Source: Anadara kagoshimensis (Eukaryota > Mollusca > Bivalvia > Arcoida > Arcidae). From it: a DNA stretch of 64,000 nt. Positions within the stretch are counted from its first letter, which is position 1, and each line of letters starts with the position of its first letter. Location of the stretch: NCBI GenBank assembly GCA_021292105.1, contig CM037860.1, positions 15,890,698-15,954,697 of the forward strand, read 5' to 3'. Below the pieces are notes generated by a model. It was not told where the DNA came from, searched no databases, and was given only the letters and a program-made list of their open reading frames with translations. Below are positions 57,328-64,000 of this stretch, piece by piece. The translations under genes and the position numbers were made by a program.

Positions 57328-60300
57328 CTGAAAATAGACAATATATATACGTAAATATCAGATTTGTAAAAAAAAATAATTTAAAAACCAAAAGCATAGA
57401 AACTACAACTACAAGAAAAAGTTACATTAACCATGAGTAGTGATCTAGGGAATCTGCATTTTTAAATATTCAAACAACTCTGTCTTGTTTTTTAAATTGA
57501 CCTTTATAGAGCTAGCTCATTTATAATGTAAACCAGTTTGGTTGTTTTCATCTGACCTTAGAACAGAACTATTCTAATACTAAGTAGTTGAATCATGTTT
57601 TTATAAACTTGTATATCTTTTCTCTTCATTTCCTAATTAGGCCATTCACTGTGTTGACTTATGTTCTATGCTGGCAGGTACAGTATTGTTTAATTGGTAC
57701 ATGTACTTGTTCTGACCCAACAAACTGTGTTTAGCTTACTGGATTACCATGGTAACAATATACCAGATATACTACAGATTGTACAATGTTGGCCTCAGTC
57801 ATCCTTTTGCACAATTGCATCATTCTCTGTATGGCACCTTTACTATTTTGTATTGGTGCGACAAGTGTATACATAAACAGGTCTAATCAACTATATTTTA
57901 AAGCAATCTAAAGTTTACGTTCAAATCTTAACTATTCTATTGAAACCAAAATTTCAATAGAAAATGTTGTTCAGAGAATATAATACTCCACCTAATGAAC
58001 AAACGTTTAATTACTTATTTTATACAATTTAATAAAAATACAAGTTGTATTTGTAACTTGATAGTAGGAAGTACAAGCCTTAAACTAACATCAAAACAAA
58101 GCGATTAGTTGTACTCATACTGTCAACCCGGCAATATTCTGCCTGGGAGTTTTAAAATAGATACTGATTAAAAAGTAACAACTCTGTAGCAACAAAACAA
58201 CATCTAGAAGTTAAAACCAATGGTTGTCTATATTATGTAGTCAAAGAAGACATATTATCTCCATTAAATCAAAACTATAAACTTGTTCAATATCCCTTTG
58301 ACATACAAACTAAAGAATTTAATTTTTGTCAAATGTCAAAGCTGACAATCAATTGTCAAAATTGTGTAATGTGTATATTAATTGTACTTCCTTGTGCGTC
58401 AGTTTCACTATCTATGAAATCATTTCAAATTATGACCAAGAGAATGACTTTACACGGTTTACAATTTAAAGTATGCTCTACCTGTGTGTACTTAAAACTG
58501 ATGTTAGTACAGGTATATATATGTGTCAGACATATAGTGGTGATTAATTTGTTATTCATCAAACTTTGCTAATTTATTTGGTGTTGTGTTTTGTTTTGTT
58601 TTTATTTATTCCATACACTTTTATTACACAATCCAATCCTAACATCCTAATCCATCACTAGTTATGTATAATACTCTACACAATCAAACACCAACCAAAA
58701 TGTTTATCAGACAGTGAAAACGGTAAAGAGAGGGAGAGAATCATCACAATGTATAACATGTAACAGGAACCTACACCGTCTTCAGTGGAAACTAACCAAA
58801 CACCAGACTAAAGAGGAATTTTCATAAACCTCTTTATTATTTAATTTTTTTGAGTCTTAAAGAGTAAAAGAAAATTTCACATGTATGGGAGTACATCTCA
58901 ATATTAATATGGCAGGTTCTTAGGAAGCTTATGCAAAAAACTGCATGCATATTAAGTAGTTAATATGGATTTGTCAGAAACAGGGAATGGACATTTGTTA
59001 TAGATTTGTTTACAAGAAAATACAACACAATGACTCAACAAGAAGAAAAGGCAAACACTAAGATTCCAAAAAGATGTAACAGCCATTAGATAGTGGTAGA
59101 TAAGGGTATGGAAAGTCATTTCAATTATAAAGTATTAATTTTAGTAGGTCACACACAATACTGCTATTTCTTGTATGTATGAAACATGAAACAAGAATAT
59201 CATCTCTAGAATGATTCATCCAGTGTCTTCATGGATTCAAAATTCCCTGGTTCCGAGGTCCAGGACCTATTCCTTTTACATTAAGACCGTTGATATTTAA
59301 ACTGTAAAAGTCCCATGGACCTACATTTTCCCAAGGATATTACTGCTTTTTCTATATGATAACATTGCCCTTTCAATGGTTATCTTGGATTTTCAAAACT
59401 TTTATGTTGGACCTGCCAAAAATACAAGCAAAAGGTCCTGGACTGTTAATTATAAAACATAATTTTTAGTTCTAGTGTTTCTGTGGAAATTAATAATCAC
59501 CAGGCCAGAGGTCTGTCCACTCAGGTTTTATGTGCTTGGATTTTAAAGTAAGCTTCAACATGTACCATATAAAATGTTCTGATTCAAGTAAACATGTGTA
59601 GAGTAATTATGTGTAGTTACCTTCCCTGTACATAAGTTATCCACCAGATATTGTTAATATCAACATATTTTTAAATGTAAATCCACAACAATCACAATAA
59701 ACATCACACAAGAACATAATAGAAAGCCCCCTTACAAATATATCAAATTCAACACAAGATTTTACAAAAATTAGTATAGCTGATGGTAAAATTTTAAATG
59801 ATTAAAGCAAAAAGTTTAAGTTTATATTCAGTGTAATTTAAAAAAATAAAAATTAAGCAAGATATAATGATTTTGATGGTCAAGATGTGGTGGTATGTTT
59901 ATATTTTGTGTCAGTTTTCATTACCGTAATTTAAAGGTTTAATTTTGGGGAAACTTTTCAAGTCTCGAGATGCCGTAAAAGGTGTATACTAAAACATATG
60001 TGGCTACATTAATGGAGAAGCTGAGAAAACACCTGTCTTTATAGGGGATTCCTACTTATATTACAAAAACATTTATCAAGTGTAATTACACTTGTTATAT
60101 ATGATCACCCCACTAAATAATTACTATCAAAATTGAGTTTGAAAAAAATCCAGCATGACATATATTCCCCCAAAATGCTACCTAAAATATGGCAATAAGC
60201 TTAAATTAATATGCCAATTACTTTTAAAAAGAGAACAAAATTCTTCTAAAATGATTAATTGTAAAATTATGATAAAGAATGTTATTACTTATGTTTTTCA

Positions 60301-63300
60301 AGAATACAAAACCATAGCATTCTGTGAACCAATGTATGAAGCAGATTTATTGCAAATCTGTGAAGGTTGGGAATAATTTGATGGAAAAAAACTAGCTTTA
60401 AATGTGAGTTCAGAAAGACCAAAGGAGACATGTGAATATAAAAGAGATTAAATGATCACAAAACATGGACTGGTGAAACAACAAATGATCACATAACCAA
60501 AACATATGACAAAATACTGACTTAACAATTCTATATAACTGGTACCCTGGTTTAATTGTTTTATATGTCTATTATAAATAAGTTATGATTTGAGCATTGA
60601 AAAATATGCCAATTGCCATGATGTCACTTTCCAATCAATTTCACTTCATCTACGTAAAAATCAACAAGTCACATAATAATCAACTGTCTCAAAGACTCTC
60701 ATTGGGCAAGTCTAATGGTTCTTGTTCTTAATACAATCATCAGTTCTGAAAATGTTGCACACCTCAAGTTGCAACAACAAAAAGGAAATTCTTTTGTTGT
60801 TTTTCATAAATGTTAGGGTTTTCCAGTGCTCTTTCACTTATTTGGAAGGCATCTCAAAACAGCTAAATGAAATAGAATCCCTCACTATCTCAGTATTCTA
60901 TCGTAAGTTTTGGTACTGTAAAGAGGATTTAAAATACAAATTTGACACATGAAAAACAAGCACTATATAATGATATATGAAAAAGTATACATGTGAAAAA
61001 AAATCCTTGAAGAAAAAAAATACAAAAATTGTTTTGTGTTGAGACTTACTGTTGTAGAACGCAACTGATATTTGCAAGGCCAATAAGTACTGGTCAGGTT
61101 GTCTGAGGTTTTGTATAAGTTGCTTTTATAATCCTTGGTGCTCTTATAATCGAGGAAGTCATCCATATCATAACGCCCATAGCTGTGTCCAGGGAGAAGA
61201 AGGGACAAACAAGCAGAAAAATATACAACTATTAAATATTATAACTTTTCATTCCAAAAGTGTTCTTTTTTCTTTTCTTTAATTTTTTTTAAACAGAAAA
61301 TCCAAAAAAAAGTAGCCAAAGTGAAAATTCACATGCTGGGAAAAATGGCAATTAAAAGCTAGTGGGGGAAAGAACAAAGTGAAAAAAGAAGCATTTGTAG
61401 CAAAATTAGTGAGTTAAAAATTTAGTTGTTAAACAGTGCAATGTACTCCCAATGTATTATTATACATAATCATACTCATGATTAATAATTACAATGCCAG
61501 ACAATAAAATAATCCACATTTCTTTACTACAAACATGAATACTTGCATTTCAATCAATGTTTATACAAAGTGCTCGTGTTAAGCTTTTTAAAAAGTGCTT
61601 GGCGTCTGCAAGTAAAATACATACCAATATTTGATCTTAATAAATTCATGTTATTTATCAGTAATTTAATTCAAGTTCATCAATAATTCATTAATATTTA
61701 TAGAAAACAAAATATAAACCAATTACAGAAGTACCACATATTTGAAAATAAAGCTCCAAATATTGATTATCCCCCTTACTTCCCACCCATACACATCTAT
61801 AAAAGCCCATGTAGCAGACTAAATAAGCTAACTCAACTCGGATTAATACATAACATCTAGCAACGCAGTGTCATGCATATCAAAATCTTGTACAGAATAC
61901 TGCCTTATGAAACATGGTGATCTTGTGGTGAATGATATATCCTCTAGTGTGATGAGATGGATTTACAATGTATCTGTAGTTTTGTTATATAAAGCAGGAT
62001 TACTCTAACATTACCAATGTACAAGATGGGGTCTGTATTAAGACTGTTCATGCTGTTGTTATAATCTTATTTAAAGGAATTTTTGTTTGATTGTTGTTGT
62101 TCTTATTTTTGTTTTGTTTTTTCTCTCTCTCTACTTCTTCAATATAAGTGCATGTTTAATAATAAAAGGCATCAGTAATGTGACTTGCTGTTGTACCTGT
62201 GAACTTTGTGGGTTTTTTTTCCACTTTTCTAAATATTTTACAAAGATTAGAATGCCAACTAACTACAGCCATCAGACTAATGATGTGATAAAAACTGCAC
62301 AATTACAGTTACAGAGTATGAGTATTACATATGTCTATTTAGTACAGATATTGGACACAAGTCGGATATTTCAGAAATTCATGTATATATAGAGCTAGAA
62401 CAAAGTAAACCTTCTGAAGTAGATACACAAAGTTGTTAAAAATGTTTCTTTACATTACATGTTAGTGGTATCAATGCAATCAAGAAGAAAATGAAAATCT
62501 CCCCAACAAATGATATTAATAAATTCTATGTAGCCAAAGTAAGAAAAACAAATGTAAAACACCTCAGGAATTCTAGCAGACAATAATATCTTCAACATTA
62601 CTCTAAATTTAAATGTGATGAAAACTAAATTTTTGTATGTTTAGTTAAAATGTCACATACATAAAGAACTTAAACTCAGACAAAATAATATACATGTATG
62701 ACATAAACAATGGAGGTCAAGTGAAAGATCTATTGGTGAAATATAAAATGAAAAATATTAAAAGCACAATTCACAAATCTTATTTGCTGTGGATGTAACC
62801 AAGGATCCATTGAAGAACCAACATTTGAAACACCCCAAAAAAGTTTCCATTTAAATAATGAATTATGTGTACAACAATGAAGAGTTGTCATTAAAATAAT
62901 CCTGGTGACCTGGACATCTAGTTCATAAAAATCTTTCAACACTGGATGCCAACACTATCATTTGCACACAAACTACCTAGCTCCCCTACATTCTTACTCC
63001 ATCATAATCCAAGTCAAAATCATTTCAAATAGAAAATTGATGCAGACACTTCCGTTAAGTGTATTCCATTACATCTTTTAAAGTGGCAAATGCTAAGATT
63101 TTGATAAAAATTCCAATTTTGTCAACAAAATTAAGTTGAATACAAAATAACAGAAACACTGGTGCTGATTTCACATGTAGATTAACATTATATTTGTGCT
63201 GTCATATTAGTTAACCATTTCTGATGCTACACATTATCAAAATCTTTGCTTACGTCACTTTGAAGAAAATGAAAAAAAACTGTTGCAGTATTAAGCCACG

Positions 63301-63572
63301 TCTAAACAAGAAATAATAAATCCACTTCCACAAATTTACATCTATAAAATATTCTAATAGTTTAACACATGCTTTTCCAGTACAAAAAATAATAATCCCA
63401 AAATAATGTTAAAAACTGAAGTTAAAAACCAAAAAAATAATGAAAATAAAAACATATGGCAGGCATCAAGAGCGCGACACGGGTATATATAATAAGGAGA
63501 GAGAACAACAACAATAAACCCTACCTAACACCGATGCCTTTCCTCAGGCTATACGAATGCGAGTGGTGTTTT
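57301..63572 (-). CDS. Unrecognised gene, last three coding exons
   Basis: Three minus-strand exons with GT-AG borders and matching phases (63572-63525, 61182-61050, 57327-57301) give a C-terminus of 68 residues: KHHSHSYSLRKGIGVS, YGRYDMDDFLDYKSTKDYKS, NLYKTSDNLTSTYWPCKYQL, RSTTVSSSYSKY, stop. It is rich in Tyr, Ser, Lys and Asp, with no membrane segment and no domain I know; it looks like a disordered tail with several potential Tyr or Ser phosphorylation sites. The rest of the gene lies right of the window. The phase match across three separate exons is the main support. A long 3'UTR to the left is likely. Confidence 0.6.
57328..61049 (-). other. Intron of unrecognised gene
   Basis: 3.7 kb, AT-rich; several small ORFs without support; no element recognised. 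Confidence 0.45.
61050..61182 (-). CDS. Penultimate exon of unrecognised gene
   Basis: 133 bp, open, acceptor GACACAG preceded by a pyrimidine-rich tract (CTTCTTCTCCCT), donor GTAAGT. Encodes YGRYDMDDFLDYKSTKDYKS, NLYKTSDNLTSTYWPCKYQL, RSTT. Phase 2 in, phase 0 out. Confidence 0.7.
61183..63524 (-). other. Intron of unrecognised gene
   Basis: 2.3 kb, AT-rich, nothing recognised. Confidence 0.45.
63525..63572 (-). CDS. Upstream exon of unrecognised gene
   Basis: 48 bp, acceptor TTTTGTAG, donor TTAG|GTAGGG, only one frame open: KHHSHSYSLRKGIGV plus two bases completed to Ser by the next exon. Phase 2 at both ends, so it could also be skipped without frame loss. Confidence 0.5.
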
Positions 63573-63613
63573 CTACAAAATGAGAACATTATTATCACAA
63601 TTATGTTATTACA

Positions 63614-63690
63614 TATACAGTGCTCCCTCGATATAACGCCACCTTTGGTTCAGACGGATTTTGGCAGTATAACGGGGGTGGCGTTATATC
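63614..63690. mobile_element. Fragment of a TIR element end
   Basis: TACAGTGCTCCCTCGATATA then ACGCCACC, with the inverted match GGTGGCGTTATATCGAATTC 40 bp later. Resembles ends of Tc1/pogo-type elements; the partner end was not found. Confidence 0.4.
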
Positions 63691-64000
63691 GAATTCAGGC
63701 AAAACATCCCGAACTTCACAGATTCCAGATCAACTATAACTATCTGCACATGTGCATTCAGACCCCATAACGATAAATTAGGTAAAGAATACAAAAAACT
63801 GTGCTCGTGTCGCTACTCCTCAATCATTTCTTTGCCGATTTTTATTAGCAATAATTAAAACAAATACATGCATTATTAATATATTACCTTTTTTAATGAA
63901 ATATGTACAGAAAATAAGCGGTTGCTGATACTCGCAACTTCATGGCATGTGGTTTTTTTTATTTGCCGGAAATGACTTAATACACTATAGTATACAGATC

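Noticed and set aside
1-64000. LTR retroelements, endogenous viruses, Polintons or toxin genes
   Set aside because: No long direct repeats with matching ends, and no integrase, polymerase, capsid or envelope-like reading frame was noticed by eye.

Overview
This is an AT-rich window of a metazoan nuclear genome. Genes are split by GT-AG introns and crowded with DNA-transposon remnants. The repeat style suggests a mollusc, most likely a bivalve: elements bounded by GCTCACCTGA, ATT-rich Helitron-like copies and many short MITEs. Species cannot be named from the sequence alone.

Layout. (1) 1-17732, minus strand: six N-terminal coding exons of the PP2C-type phosphatase PPM1G. The gene runs off the left edge before the second half of the catalytic domain. 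Its introns are filled with repeats: an array of about 145-bp units rich in AGGTCA half-sites, a hAT-type MITE, two tandem Helitron-like copies, a nested TIR element, and a hAT-like element with a zinc-finger ORF. (2) 17733-18205: a 473-bp gap that must serve as a divergent promoter. (3) 18206-35443, plus strand: the complete pseudokinase gene NRBP (NRBP1-like). It has 14 constitutive coding exons (505 aa) plus one in-frame 57-bp exon that looks like a cassette. Intron 6 carries decayed tandem copies of exon 6, and intron 11 a 37-bp minisatellite. (4) 35444-43675: likely long 3'UTR then intergenic DNA with MITEs and minisatellites. (5) 43676-43784, minus strand: an intron-containing tRNA-Leu(CAA). 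(6) 46354-50171, plus strand: two small single-pass membrane protein genes with the same layout, separated by a 40-bp minisatellite of more than 1 kb. (7) 57301-63572, minus strand: the last three coding exons of a gene I do not recognise; the rest lies beyond the right edge.

How it fits together. PPM1G and NRBP1 are, to my knowledge, also head-to-head neighbours in human (2p23.3), so this looks like an ancient bilaterian gene pair sharing a promoter. The two small membrane proteins look like local paralogs. Most of the rest is mobile-element debris, but several pieces are informative: a duplicated splice donor, duplicated exon copies, nested insertions that give a relative order, and long perfect hairpins inside transcribed introns. 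No CRISPR array, operon, retroviral or Polinton-type element was seen.
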